DNA from: Bradyrhizobium erythrophlei
Lineage (GTDB): Bacteria; Pseudomonadota; Alphaproteobacteria; Rhizobiales; Xanthobacteraceae
Direction: 5' to 3'
Length of the DNA: 64,000 bases
Assembly: GCA_900129675.1 (NCBI GenBank)
Contig: FSRD01000003.1
Location: 1,054,001-1,118,000, forward strand
This document shows positions 49,830 to 58,235 of the stretch, piece by piece (position 1 is the first letter of the stretch; the number at the start of each line of letters is the position of its first letter). The notes under the pieces are model-generated. The model did not search any database. It had not been told where the DNA came from and saw only the letters and a list, made by a program, of their open reading frames with translations. The position numbers and the translations under genes are program-made.

Positions 49830-50368
49830 ATGAGGGGCTCGCGTGTCAAGAAGTTTTTTCGCGATCAACATTTCTTCCTTTCCGTTTCGAGAGGCTCGCG
49901 CAAGCGCAGTTCTGCATTTGATGGCACGGCAGGCCTCCTTGCTTGGCCGCGCTGAGCGGTCAACCCCCGGAGCCCGGAGGGTCGCGCCGGAAGGCGCGAG
50001 GGGTTGGACGGCGAAAGCGCGCGCCGAGCAACAATGGTGTCCGGCCATTACGCTGCAAATGTAACTGCGTTGTACGTTCTTTTTGATATCCCCTCTTTTC
50101 CCGTACGTTGAAGTTCGCATTACGTTTGTTCAATAGATCCAAGGCGGAGCCCTTTTGCTTCTGCGACACTCGCCGCATCAACTTATATCCGGTCGGGGCA
50201 AGCCCCGTACCAAGGTCCCTCTTGCAACAGTGCGAGGGGCACAGGGCTCCAAGGGAGGATGGGACCATTCTGTATCGCGGCGTCTTTCAGCCATGCTGAA
50301 TACCGATCACACATCCAACCTTGGAATTGGAATCAGTTAGAGTTCACTTCGTCTCCTTCGGCGATTCC
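49830..50368. other. Long non-coding arm of the IS110 element
   Basis: About 540 bp lie between the transposase stop and the element end. A GC-rich block with CCCCCGGAGCCCGGAGG (about 49963-49980) and CGCCGGAAGGCGCGAGG (about 49986-50002) can form hairpins. In IS110-group elements a structured bridge RNA is made from a non-coding end; this arm is long enough to hold one, but I cannot show it from sequence alone. Confidence 0.3.
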
Positions 50369-51532
50369 TCATTTTACCTTCAGAATGGCGGCTTCAGGCA
50401 CCATGCCGTTCTCGAGATAGCGCCAGAGCGCGATCAGCAGCTTGCGCGCGACGGCGACGATCGTAATCCGCCGGATACGGCCCTTGAGATTGCCAACACG
50501 TTCGCGGAACCAGACACTCAGGGGGCTCTCAGGCTGATGCCGCAGCCACAGCCACGCGAGCTCAATCATCACGGTGCGAGCCTTGGCGTTACCAGCTTTG
50601 CTGATACCCTGATCACGGCTCATCGCGCCGCTCTGAAAATGCGCCGGCGTCAGACCGACGTAGCTCGCCAGTTGTTTGCGATTGTCAAAAGAGCGGTAGA
50701 ACACTTCGCCGACAAGCGCCGTCGCAAATTCCGGCCCGATGCTCTTGATCTTGGCCAGATGCTGGATCTTCTTTGCGCTCGTGTGCCCCGTCTTGGCCGA
50801 TGCAATGGCATCGCGCTCCGCCTCGATCGCCTTGATCATTCTTATGGCAAGCTCCAATCGCTGCAGTTCGCGCAGGATTTCCGCCTTGAGCCGCGGCGGC
50901 AAAGTCTGACCATCAGCGGCGTGCAATTGTTCTAGCCGCTGCACTCGATCGCCGCGCAGGGGTTGGTAGTCATAGATGCCATGGATCGCGAGCAGTCCCT
51001 TGATCCGGTTGACGTGTTGGACACGTTCGTTAATCAGCCGGTCACGCTCTCGATGGAGCCGACGGTCGTCCTCTTCGGCGATACTGGGCACGCGAACAAC
51101 GCTCCAAACCTTCGGCTCACCCCGCAGATACGCCAGCAGTGATCGGAGTATTCGCTCGACATCGACTCTGTCCGTCTTGGCTCGGCGCGCCCGACGATCA
51201 ACCTGTAGACTTGCCGGATCGATGACGTAGTTGCGTATGCCGTGTGCTTCGAGCAGACGGTGGAGCCAGAACCCGTCGTAGCCCGCCTCGTAGCAAGAAA
51301 TGATTTCCACGGGCTTCTTCATTTCTCTGGCAACTCGCGTCCGAATCCGCTCGCACAGATCCAAGAGCCCCTTCCAATCACAGGACTCCAACGTGTAGCG
51401 ACTGATCTTGTCCGACAGGGGTGTGTTGACTGCAACAATCCAACTTTTCTTGCTCAATTCGATTGCCAGAAGGCACCGTGCGGCGTCATCATGGGGTGCG
51501 GGCGGCAGGTTGTTTACTGTCCGGGCTTCCAT
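50369..51532 (-). CDS. IS110-family transposase (DEDD recombinase)
   Basis: The 387-residue protein begins with the RuvC-like half: CLLAIELSKKSWIVAV, EIISCYEAGYDGFWLHRLL (Glu) and RRARRAKTDRVDVERIL (Asp-x-x-x-Asp), followed by a coiled linker. The second half has KIKSIGPEFATALVGEVFY and the C-terminal domain with SYVGLTPAHFQSGAMSRDQG, including the nucleophile Ser region. This is the DEDD/Ser architecture of IS110 transposases. The first position has Glu (AIELSK) where many have Asp. The ATG at 51532 lies 78 bp inside the element. No frameshift, so it may be active. Confidence 0.9.
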   Translation of the reverse strand: MEARTVNNLPPAPHDDAARCLLAIELSKKSWIVAVNTPLSDKISRYTLESCDWKGLLDLCERIRTRVAREMKKPVEIISCYEAGYDGFWLHRLLEAHGIRNYVIDPASLQVDRRARRAKTDRVDVERILRSLLAYLRGEPKVWSVVRVPSIAEEDDRRLHRERDRLINERVQHVNRIKGLLAIHGIYDYQPLRGDRVQRLEQLHAADGQTLPPRLKAEILRELQRLELAIRMIKAIEAERDAIASAKTGHTSAKKIQHLAKIKSIGPEFATALVGEVFYRSFDNRKQLASYVGLTPAHFQSGAMSRDQGISKAGNAKARTVMIELAWLWLRHQPESPLSVWFRERVGNLKGRIRRITIVAVARKLLIALWRYLENGMVPEAAILKVK

Positions 51533-51610
51533 CAGAGTCTCCAATGCGCTGGTGGTGAAGTTGATACCGACCAGATAGCTCACTTTCCGCCCCCCGCGCC
51601 TGCATAGGAT

Positions 51611-52434
51611 CTGTATCGCTGGTTTCCATCCATCCTGCAGGTTCTCATGATTATTCGACCCGAAACGCTGGTGGGTTGGCATCGGGCCGGCTTTCGCCGC
51701 TATTGGCGTTGGAAATCGTGTCGACGGGGAGGGCGACCGCAGATCGAGACAGAATTGCGCGCGCTGATCCGGCAGATGAGCACAGAGAATTTGCTTTGGG
51801 GTGCGCCGCGCATCCACGGCGAGCTGCTCAAGCTCGGGTTTAGCGTCGCTCAATCAAGTGTCGCCAAGTATATGGTCAAGCGACGCGGGCCTCCAAGTCA
51901 GGAATGGCGGACCTTTCTGCGAAACCACGCGCCGGACATCGCCGCCATGGATTTGTTCGTAGTACCGACCATTGGCTTTAAGCTGCTGTATGGCTTCGTC
52001 ATCATCCGGCTTGATCGCAGAGATCTCGTCTGGATCGGCGTCACAACCAACCCGGCGGCGGAGTGGGTTGCACGTCAGATCACCGAGGCTTTTCCTTGGG
52101 ATGGCGCTCCGCGCTATATGATCCGAGATCGAGATCGAATCTACGGCACTGTCGTCACGCGCCGACTGCGTGCCATGGGCATCCGGGACAAGCCAATTGC
52201 ACCGGCCAACGGCTGATCGGATCGATCCGGCGCGAGTGTTTGGACCACATCATTGTCCTGGACGAGGAATATCTGCGTCGGATTCTGAAAAACTATGCGG
52301 ACTATTACAACGGCGTGAGAACGCATCGGTCATTGAACAAAGATGCGCCTATCTCTCGCCAGGTTCAGCGATCCGGCGTCATAAATTCGCGCGCCATACT
52401 GGGCGGACTTCATCGTCAATACGTTCGGATTTAG
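51611..52434 (+). pseudogene. rve-type transposase, 3' part, with deletion of the WQNG motif
   Basis: The frame reads LYRWFPSILQVLMIIRPETL, RWHRAGFRRYWRWKSC, WGAPRIHGELLKLGFSVAQS, DIAAMDLFVVPTIGFKLLYG and MIRDRDRIYGTVVTRRLRAM to 52216. The usual PIAPASPWQNGFAERLIGSIRREC is broken: PIAPANG then stop, with RLIGSIRRECLDHIIVLDEE resuming in the next frame and ending ILGGLHRQYVRI. The catalytic Glu region is preserved but out of frame. This is the 3' half of the element whose left half lies at 49596-49826. Confidence 0.8.
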
Positions 52435-52450
52435 ACTTTCGGTACACACA

Positions 52451-52620
52451 AGGCCTCGCAAAAGTTCGAGATCGGCAATTTTCCTGCGGCAGAGCGTGCC
52501 TACCGTGACATCCTGAAAGAGTTTCCCGAAGATTCCCTGGCGAAGTTCATGATGGCGGAATGCGCGGGAAAACGACGATCAGATCTTGCCGTCGTTGCCC
52601 CCAACCGTGACGACAGCTGA
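52451..52620 (+). pseudogene. C-terminal fragment of a TPR-containing protein
   Basis: Right after the IS end, the frame gives QKFEIGNFPAAERAYRDILK and EFPEDSLAKFMMAECAGKRR, one tetratricopeptide repeat, then VAPNRDDS and stop. Such a tail is common in class III adenylate cyclases with CHASE2 domains. The body of the gene is missing, cut away by the insertion sequence. Confidence 0.5.
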
Positions 52621-53373
52621 GCAATAAAACTGCAGCTGCCGCGGCGGCAATGCCGGCGTCGCCGCCCGCGAAACCATGGATCACCTATGCTGCGCGAGTT
52701 CGCCGGGGCTGATCGGCGAGGCTGATTAGGTCGTCGGCATTGCGGACCGCGCCTTCCAGCGCCGCGCGGGCGAGGACGATGAGGTCAGACGACCATGCCA
52801 ACGTCACCAATGCCAGGGGCCGCACCAGCCTCGGTGCCGCGCATTGCCGGATTCTGTAACGGACCCTGTACTGGCACTGGCCCCAAATTCCATCGGCCCG
52901 CCGTCGAATTTTCTATTCAGGTCTCGTCCCCAATGGGTCCCCTTTTTCGGGAACCCAGATTTTTGGGCGGAAAATTCCAGAGGGTCCCGTCACACACCGC
53001 GCGGTCCCATCTCTAGACGTGGCGCGCTGGCTGCTGGTGAGCCCGGCATGATCTGGTGATGCCCTCGCAGCGGCTGAGCGGTCCGGCGGATGTCCGTTGT
53101 TGGGAGAACAGCAGAAAACATCTACTCGCGATGAGTATTTCGCCTTTTGACCCTGAGCGGACATGGCCGGAGCATTGGGGTCTAGGCATGGGCTAGCTTG
53201 GGTGCGACAATTATACAGCCAGCGGGCCGCGTGGTCTTACGGAAACCCAGTAATGGATGAAGACCGATTTGCGGAGCGCAGCAAATATGGCGGCGCGCCT
53301 GTTTCAATTTCTATCGACGCATTCGGCGCTGCCGCCACGACGATCAGTTGATTGGATATGGAGGGAGAGAGCC
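52621..53373. other. About 750 bp without a supported gene; one dispersed repeat copy
   Basis: No gene here has support on either strand. A dispersed repeat unit occupies 53088-53165. A purine-rich patch with GGAGGGAGAGAGCC just before 53374 is the ribosome binding region of the next gene. Confidence 0.4.
53088..53165. repeat. Dispersed repeat, copy with ATGTCCG/CGGACAT ends
   Basis: The unit starts ATGTCCGTTGTTGGGAGAAC, continues GCAGAAAACATCTACTCGCG, TTTTGACCCTGAG and ends CGGACATG, so its ends are inverse copies of each other. Partial or full relatives occur at 27766, 31038, 54797, 58165 and 61240. Confidence 0.65.
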
Positions 53374-54762
53374 ATGATCAGAACAGTGCTCACAACACTC
53401 GCTCTCGTTTTTGCCGCAACATCTGGACACACGCAAACAACCGACTGGCGCGAACAATACGCCTACACGCTCGGTATGCAGGCATACGTCTACGGATTTC
53501 CCTACGTTTACATGTCGGAGATGCGATGGGCGGAAGTGGCGCAGAAAGTCGACTCCGAGCTCACTCCCCACGCCGCGGTGAACCACTTCTGGAATAGCCA
53601 AGTGATGGGCGGGCCTGAGTCCCAGGCGGGTGGCTCGCCAAACAACGACACGCTGTACTCGATCGCGTGGCTCGATCTCTCGAAGGAGCCGGTGATCTTG
53701 TCAGTGCCCGATGTTGGTGACCGTTATTACACGGTGGAAATCGCGGGCTTCGACTCCGACAACTTTGCCTACGTCGGCATGAGGACAACCGGTACCAAGG
53801 CTGGCAACTATGCCATCGTCGGACCATCGTGGAACGGCAAGCTGCCTGAGGGCGTCCAGCAACTGACGCCATCGAGAACGCCTTCGGCATTCATCCTCGG
53901 GCGGACGCTGCTGAGAGGTCCGGACGACCTGCCCGCAATCCGCACCGTCATGGCTCAATACAAGCTGACGCCGCTGAGCCTTTGGGGCAAGCCCGGCGCA
54001 CAAATCCCGGAGAGCTACGACGTATTGAAGCCATTCGACCGGAAGACAGATCCGCTTGCCGAATGGAAGACGATGAACGCGACGATGGCCGAGAATCCGC
54101 CTCCGTCACGGCACGAACTTCTGCTCAAACAATTCGCGCAGATCGGTATCGGTCCCGGGCTCGATGTCGATACGCTCGACGAGGCAACGAAGCGCGGTTT
54201 GGCACGCGCCGCCGTCGATGGCCGAAATCTGCTGGATGCGGCGATCCGCCAGGGCGCGCGGCAGAAAAACGTCAATGGCTGGAAATATCCGCCGCCGGAT
54301 ATGGGCCGGGCCGGGGACAAGGACGATTTCATCCTTCGCGCGGCGCTCCAAAGCTTGTGGGGAATCGTCGCCAACGATCCAGCGGAGGCGATCTACCTGA
54401 ACACTTCGACCGATCCCGATGGGCAACAGCTCACCGGCGACAATCGCTACGTGATTCACTTCCCGAAGGGCGGGCTGCCCCAAGCGAAGGCGTTCTGGTC
54501 GATAACCTTGTACGATGCGAGGCATAACCTGGTTGCCAATCCGATCAAACGTTACGCGATCGGCGACCGTGACAAAATGAAGTCCAACGCCGACGGCTCG
54601 CTCGATATTTACATTCAGAACCAGTCTCCCGGCGCGGACAAGGAGTCGAACTGGCTGCCCGCCCCGACAGGGGAATTCAACCTCGTTATGCGCAGCTATC
54701 TGCCGGGCGTTGACATACGGGAGCAACGGTGGGTGCCGCCGATGGTGCAGCGCGTGAATTGA
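53374..54762 (+). CDS. Exported DUF1254/DUF1214 protein
   Basis: The 462-residue protein starts MIRTVLTTLALVFAATSGHT, a signal peptide. The DUF1254 part (about 25-170) shows QAYVYGFPYVYMSEMRW, GGSPNNDTLYSIAWLDLSKEP and RYYTVEIAGFDSDNFAYVG; the DUF1214 part (about 350-450) shows YVIHFPKGGLPQAKAFWSITLYD, RYAIGDRDKM and NWLPAPTGEFNLVMRSYLP. The role of this pair of domains is not known; structures suggest a beta-rich carbohydrate-like binding fold. A strong GGAGGGAGAGAGCC precedes the ATG. Confidence 0.88.
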   Translation: MIRTVLTTLALVFAATSGHTQTTDWREQYAYTLGMQAYVYGFPYVYMSEMRWAEVAQKVDSELTPHAAVNHFWNSQVMGGPESQAGGSPNNDTLYSIAWLDLSKEPVILSVPDVGDRYYTVEIAGFDSDNFAYVGMRTTGTKAGNYAIVGPSWNGKLPEGVQQLTPSRTPSAFILGRTLLRGPDDLPAIRTVMAQYKLTPLSLWGKPGAQIPESYDVLKPFDRKTDPLAEWKTMNATMAENPPPSRHELLLKQFAQIGIGPGLDVDTLDEATKRGLARAAVDGRNLLDAAIRQGARQKNVNGWKYPPPDMGRAGDKDDFILRAALQSLWGIVANDPAEAIYLNTSTDPDGQQLTGDNRYVIHFPKGGLPQAKAFWSITLYDARHNLVANPIKRYAIGDRDKMKSNADGSLDIYIQNQSPGADKESNWLPAPTGEFNLVMRSYLPGVDIREQRWVPPMVQRVN

Positions 54763-54796
54763 ACAGCCGAAACGGAGCGAAGACACTGATTGTCAG

Positions 54797-54912
54797 CTTG
54801 TGGCACGTTTGAGACATTCCGACCGGGCCTGACGCTGTCCGTTGATCGGGGTAGAGCGGAAGTCTCGTTTCGGGGCCGTCAGGACCGTTGTTGACCCACA
54901 TCGGACATTGGC
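54797..54912. repeat. Dispersed repeat, uninterrupted copy with GGCAC left arm
   Basis: The unit reads GTGGCACGTTTGAGACATTC, then CTGTCCGTTGATCGGGGTAG, AGCGGAAGTCTCGTTTCG, CAGGACCGTTGTTGACCCAC and ends ATCGGACATTGG. The same order is present at 61240-61340, where an IS1111-like element splits it after TTGACCC. It lies in the 331-bp gap between the DUF1254 and sulfatase genes, which otherwise holds no gene. Confidence 0.68.
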
Positions 54913-55093
54913 GATCAGCGAAGATAATTTATTCGACCGGCCCCCCGACGTCTTCCAAGCGTCGAGTTTTGACGGCTACACTGGTGCCTTCTGATGTTCG
55001 GGGCGGGATGCCTACTTAAAAGTAAGAAGCGCTGCTGCCAATGTAGCGAGAAGCCAGTGACTTTCGTCTTTCATGCGAAAAACGGAGAGCACG

Positions 55094-56803
55094 ATGAGCA
55101 ACAATAAGGAACCATTCGAGACCCCGTTCAAAGAGGCTGACGACCGCGCCCTGAGCCGCCGCAACATGTTGCTCGGTACATCAACGTTGGTGGCGGCGGC
55201 GACACTGACCTCCGGCGCGCTGGCGCAAGCTCAGAAAGCTGTGCCCGCCGCGCCCGCCCCGGCCGCGCCTTCGGGGCGCAAACCCAACATCCTCGTCATC
55301 TTCGGCGACGATATCGGCCAGACCAATGTCAGCGCCTATTCGTTCGGCCTGATGGGCTACAAGACGCCAAACATCGACCGCATCGCCCGCGAAGGCATGA
55401 TGTTCACCGACTACTACGCGGAGCAGAGCTGCACGGCCGGACGGTCGTCGTTCATTACAGGCCAATGCCCCCTGCGCACCGGCCTTTCGAAAGTCGGCAT
55501 TCCAGGCGCGGCGGCCGGTCTGCAGCCGAGAGACGCAACGACCGCGGAACTTCTAAAGCCGCTCGGCTATGCCACCGGCCAGTTCGGCAAGAACCATCTC
55601 GGCGATCGCAACGAATATCTGCCGACCCTGCACGGCTTCGACGAGTTCTTTGGCAACCTCTATCACCTCAATGCTGAGGAAGACCCCGAGAACCGGTTCT
55701 ATCCGCGCGATCCCGCTGTCCGGGCGACTATCGGTCCCCGCGGCGTGCTGCGCTGCAAGGCTTCTGATCGGGATGACCCGACGGAGGACCCGCGCTTCGG
55801 GCGGGTCGGCAAGCAGACCATCGAGGACACCGGGGCGCTCACCAGGAAGCGCATGGAGACGATCGACGACGAGACGTCGGCCGCCGCCATCGATTTCATG
55901 CAACGTCAGGCGAGGTCGAACACGCCGTTCTTTTGCTGGTTCAACTCAACGCGCATGCACTTCCGCACCCATGTGCGGGACTCCCATCGTGGCCCTCCGG
56001 GACTGACGGCCAGAACCGAATATGCCGACGGCATGATCGAGCACGATGCGACGATCGGCCAGATTCTCAAGGCGCTGGACGATCTCGGCGTCACCAACGA
56101 CACCATCGTGATCTACACAACGGACAACGGCCCGCACCAGAATTCATGGCCGGACGCCGGCACCACACCGTTCCGCAGCGAGAAGAATACCAACTGGGAA
56201 GGCGCGTTCCGCGTGCCGTGCCTGATCCGCTGGCCCGGGCGCATTCAACCGGGCTCTGTCTCGAACGAAACGATAAGCGCGCTCGACTGGCTGCCGACCC
56301 TGATGGCGGCCGCGGGCGATCCGGACATTACGGACAAACTGCTCAAGGGCTACCAGGCCGGAAGCAAGACCTTCAAGGTCCATCTCGATGGTTACAACCA
56401 GCTGCCCTACCTCACGGGCCAGCAGGAGCGCGGCGCGCGTAAGGAGTTTGTCTACTTCAACGACGATGGCGACCTCGTGGCTCTGCGTTACGAGAACTGG
56501 AAAGTCGTGTTCGAGGAGCAGCGCGCAAAAGGCACATTGAACATCTGGGCCGAGCCGTTCACCAAGCTGCGTGTCCCGAAGCTTTTCGACCTGCGATCCG
56601 ACCCTTACGAGCGCGCGGACGTCACGTCGAACACCTACTACGATTGGCTGATGTCGGACGGAGCGGGCATATTCATCGCGGCTCCGGCCGTCGTGGGCAA
56701 GTTCCTCGCCACTTTCAAGGACTATCCACCAAGTCAGCGGCCTTCGAGTTTCAGCATCGATCAGATCGTCGAGAAAATGCAGAAGAGCTTTGAAACGCAA
56801 TAG
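55094..56803 (+). CDS. Tat-exported sulfatase
   Basis: The 569-residue protein has a Tat signal (SRRNMLLGTSTLVAAATL at 21-38) and an Ala/Pro linker. The sulfatase core begins with NILVIFGDDIGQTNVSAY (metal-binding Asp-Asp at 72-73) and has the formylglycine motif CTAGR (Cys113 to Arg117). Later blocks IYTTDNGPHQNSWPDAGTT and the WEGAFRVPCLIRWPG region complete the active site. It should hydrolyse a sulfate ester (aryl or sugar) in the periplasm after Cys113 is oxidised by a formylglycine enzyme. ATG 55094 follows GGAGAGCACG. It precedes DUF3302 and HlyD genes. Confidence 0.93.
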   Translation: MSNNKEPFETPFKEADDRALSRRNMLLGTSTLVAAATLTSGALAQAQKAVPAAPAPAAPSGRKPNILVIFGDDIGQTNVSAYSFGLMGYKTPNIDRIAREGMMFTDYYAEQSCTAGRSSFITGQCPLRTGLSKVGIPGAAAGLQPRDATTAELLKPLGYATGQFGKNHLGDRNEYLPTLHGFDEFFGNLYHLNAEEDPENRFYPRDPAVRATIGPRGVLRCKASDRDDPTEDPRFGRVGKQTIEDTGALTRKRMETIDDETSAAAIDFMQRQARSNTPFFCWFNSTRMHFRTHVRDSHRGPPGLTARTEYADGMIEHDATIGQILKALDDLGVTNDTIVIYTTDNGPHQNSWPDAGTTPFRSEKNTNWEGAFRVPCLIRWPGRIQPGSVSNETISALDWLPTLMAAAGDPDITDKLLKGYQAGSKTFKVHLDGYNQLPYLTGQQERGARKEFVYFNDDGDLVALRYENWKVVFEEQRAKGTLNIWAEPFTKLRVPKLFDLRSDPYERADVTSNTYYDWLMSDGAGIFIAAPAVVGKFLATFKDYPPSQRPSSFSIDQIVEKMQKSFETQ

Positions 56804-56880
56804 CCGCGATCAGTGCTGGCCGGAGAAATGAACGGCACGTGGAAGTTTCCACCGCCTGAACCCGCGACCTGAGGAGAGCC

Positions 56881-57126
56881 ATGTCTGGACTCGATATTTT
56901 CGCCTGGATCGTTCTCTGCATCCTGATCACTAGCGTCGTCGCGGTATTCTGCATCGCAGGCTGGCTTCCGGGACACATCGCCAAAACGCGCGGCCACCCG
57001 CAGGCGCAAGCCGTGACGGTGGCCGGATGGGTCACGCTGATTTGTGGCTTTGCATTGTGGCCGGTGGCGCTGATCTGGGCCTATGTCGATGTACCCGGAC
57101 CACGCAAGACGGAGCTACGGCCATGA
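56881..57126 (+). CDS. DUF3302 (YiaW-like) inner-membrane protein
   Basis: The 81-residue protein has two transmembrane segments (about 7-28 and 48-68), with GHIAKTRGHPQAQAVTVAGW between them. That matches DUF3302/YiaW, whose gene in E. coli lies beside yiaV, an HlyD-type protein. The same order is found here: its stop overlaps the next gene start (ATGA). It is likely a partner of the HlyD protein in an export unit of unknown substrate. Confidence 0.82.
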   Translation: MSGLDIFAWIVLCILITSVVAVFCIAGWLPGHIAKTRGHPQAQAVTVAGWVTLICGFALWPVALIWAYVDVPGPRKTELRP

Positions 57127-58064
57127 TGATCGCCATCATGAGCGTCTACCTCGTGCTGCTGTTCGCGCTGGTGCGGTTCGGCATCGTTACCTTCAATCTG
57201 TTCTGGAAGGTCTCGCCCTTCATTGTGTTGTTGCTTTTGAGTCTCGGCCTGTTCATCCCGATGGGATGGGGCGCGCCACAGGGGCCGTCCCTGGTGGTCC
57301 GGAACGGGGTATCGATCGTGCCTGACGTGGCAGGCGAGGTGATCGAAGTTCCGGTGCAGCCGAACACGCCGCTCAAGGCGGGCGACGTGCTCTTTCGGAT
57401 CGACCCGACACCTTACGAAGCCCAGGTCAAGGCGATCGAGGCGCAGTCAAAACTCGTCGACCTGCGTCTGTCGCAAATGACGCAATTGTTTGAGCGCGAC
57501 GCGGGTCGCGCCTTCGACGTCCAGCAGCGGCAGTCCGAATCCGATCAACTGCGGGCCCAGCTCGATAATGCGCGGTGGAATCTGGACAAGACGGTCGTGC
57601 GCGCGCCTTCGGACGGCTACGTCACCAACGTCGCGCTGCGCAAGGGCGCGCGGGTGGCCAATCTGCCGCTATCGCCGGTCATGGCGTTCATCGACGCGTC
57701 CGAGGCCCAGGTCGGAGTGGAGATCGCGCAGAACGATGCCCGCTATATCGCACCGGGGCAGTCGGTCGAGGTCACCTTCAAGCTCTGGCCTGGCACTATC
57801 CACACCGGCAAGGTCGAGACCGTTTTCCAGGCCATCTCGACAGGTCAGCCCCAGACGTCCGGGCTCGCCGTGACGCCGAAGGCGATCGAGTCGGCACCTT
57901 TCGTGGTGCGTGTGAAGCTCGACGATCAGGATGTGTTGAAGCGGTTGCCGGCGGGCAGCACCGGAACGGCGGCGATCTTCACCGACCACGTCAAAGCGGC
58001 ACACATCATCCGCAAGGTGCTGCTGCGCCAAATCGCGATCATCAACTACATCAACCCGTTCTGA
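57123..58064 (+). CDS. HlyD-family periplasmic adaptor (YiaV-like)
   Basis: The 313-residue protein has two N-terminal hydrophobic segments, then the biotinyl-lipoyl-like block VPDVAGEVIEVPVQPNTPLK and GDVLFRIDPTPYEAQVKAIE, a helical hairpin (about 98-155), DKTVVRAPSDGYVTNVALRK and AFIDASEAQVGVEIAQNDAR in the beta-barrel. This is the usual order of membrane fusion proteins. It would bridge an inner-membrane transporter and the outer membrane; no pump or TolC gene is adjacent. Its pairing with DUF3302 mirrors the yiaWV locus of enteric bacteria. Confidence 0.88.
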   Translation: MMIAIMSVYLVLLFALVRFGIVTFNLFWKVSPFIVLLLLSLGLFIPMGWGAPQGPSLVVRNGVSIVPDVAGEVIEVPVQPNTPLKAGDVLFRIDPTPYEAQVKAIEAQSKLVDLRLSQMTQLFERDAGRAFDVQQRQSESDQLRAQLDNARWNLDKTVVRAPSDGYVTNVALRKGARVANLPLSPVMAFIDASEAQVGVEIAQNDARYIAPGQSVEVTFKLWPGTIHTGKVETVFQAISTGQPQTSGLAVTPKAIESAPFVVRVKLDDQDVLKRLPAGSTGTAAIFTDHVKAAHIIRKVLLRQIAIINYINPF

Positions 58065-58164
58065 TGGAAGGGGGCCCAGATGAGACGCTCCGGCGATGCG
58101 ACCGCAATAGGCGTTCTCAAATGTCTGCCTTTGGCACTGAAGGGACATGGCGCAGCGGTCGCGA

Positions 58165-58235
58165 CATGTCTGCTATTGGGGGAACAGCGGAAAACATAGG
58201 CTCACTGTGAGTATTTCCGGGTTTGACCCACATGT
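58165..58235. repeat. Dispersed repeat, left part, at the IS1111-like insertion 1
   Basis: CATGTCTGCTATTGGGGGAA, then AGCGGAAAACATAGGCTCAC and TCCGGGTTTGACCCACATG run up to the left end of the insertion sequence. Its right end, ACGGACATC, reappears after the element at 59807-59815. The intact unit is like the copy at 53088. Confidence 0.65.

Larger units (their letters stand above)
49827..51610 (-). mobile_element. IS110-family insertion nested in the rve element
   Basis: Comparison with the copy at 26441 (TTCTTTATCCAGCTGTATCG) shows that the sequence CCAGCT at 49821-49826 should join directly to GTATCGCTGG at 51613. Between them lies about 1.78 kb with one transposase gene on the minus strand, 78 bp before its start and about 540 bp after its end. 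IS110 elements lack classical inverted repeats, as here. The insertion point is therefore known to within 2-3 bases. Confidence 0.72.
49596..52450 (+). mobile_element. rve-type insertion sequence interrupted by an IS110 element
   Basis: Left end TGTGTGCACCGAAA (49596-49609) and right end TTTCGGTACACACA (52437-52450) form inverted repeats. The element is about 1.07 kb without the insert (49827-51610). Transposase pieces are present at both sides: LEAENAVLRHQLIVLRRRPR and VRLTDHDRRFFIQL on the left, then RWFPSILQVLMIIRPETLVG onward on the right. The flanking genes (a ProC-like end on the left, a TPR end on the right) differ, so a deletion or recombination removed DNA. No target duplication is evident. 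Confidence 0.75.

Noticed and set aside
52795..53059. Short plus-strand frames around 52800-53060
   Set aside because: Proline-rich translations in two overlapping frames with no family resemblance; likely chance frames in intergenic DNA.
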